Shown piece after piece: positions 63,963 through 64,000 of a stretch of DNA of 64,000 bases. The stretch is from Bacteroidota bacterium. GTDB taxonomy: Bacteria; Bacteroidota; Bacteroidia; Chitinophagales; Chitinophagaceae. The position numbers and the translations under genes were made by a program. The notes under the pieces are model-generated. The model worked only from the letters and a program-made list of their open reading frames with translations, made no database searches and had not been told where the DNA came from. Position 1 is the first letter of the stretch, and every line of letters starts with the position of its first letter. Location: contig JAFEAE010000021.1 in NCBI GenBank assembly GCA_018266575.1, positions 1-64,000 of the forward strand, in the 5' to 3' direction.

Positions 63963-64000
63963 TTCACTGTTAAAATTTATTCCAATGCTGCAATTACCTT

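Overview
The window is a stretch of a Bacteroidota chromosome, most like family Chitinophagaceae. The evidence is a SusC/SusD pair, a TamB-TamL (lipoprotein TamA) pair, many lipoproteins with Bacteroidota-style signal peptides, SWIB/histone-like and DUF6496 proteins, AT-rich spacers and starts without clear Shine-Dalgarno sites. I see no rRNA, tRNA, CRISPR array, phage or insertion sequence. The window carries 34 protein genes, including two partial or truncated ones, plus two genes frameshifted in A/T runs and one small ORF with an in-frame amber codon.

Region 1 (1-18866) is the most coherent block. The 3' end of a LacI-family regulator faces a long minus-strand series. In transcription order it encodes a PSCyt1/DUF1549/DUF1553 lipoprotein, a Tat-exported DUF1501 protein, a Tat-exported NHL-type propeller, a membrane protein with one c-type haem site and leucine-rich repeats, a truncated AbiEi-like protein, SusC, SusD, an ASPIC/UnbV FG-GAP protein and a seven-haem cytochrome lipoprotein. 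Two nearly identical operator-like inverted repeats (10385-10408 and 11262-11285) sit upstream of susC and of the AbiEi-like gene. I infer a LacI-controlled nutrient uptake locus with a haem-rich extracytoplasmic redox branch.

Region 2 (19038-31181) holds a ferritin-like protein, an NtrC-type sigma-54 activator, a 2926-residue cyclic beta-1,2-glucan synthase that follows it, a small conserved hypothetical and a frameshifted DUF6496 gene.

Region 3 (31182-45962) is mixed. It has a DUF4397 lipoprotein, a GH9-polysaccharide deacetylase fusion, a SWIB protein with a histone H1-like tail, a frameshifted DUF1275 membrane protein, a metallopeptidase overlapping a GNAT acetyltransferase, a PfkB kinase beside a 37-residue lipoprotein, a DUF1801 protein, and a GH127 plus DUF4965 glycan-degradation pair.

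Region 4 (46462-64000) is mostly cell envelope: an M16 peptidase, TamB and TamL in overlapping frames, a CYTH protein, a small lipoprotein, a serine hydrolase, an SGNH hydrolase, an OmpA protein with calcium-binding repeats, an RlpA-like protein and an L,D-transpeptidase. The last three form a likely peptidoglycan/envelope operon.

The spacers carry unannotated structure: a five-copy dispersed repeat family (two copies with an added 19-21 base palindrome), REP-like hairpins, a nested inverted-repeat element between two copies of a roughly 90-base direct repeat, and a perfect 34-base palindrome between divergent genes.
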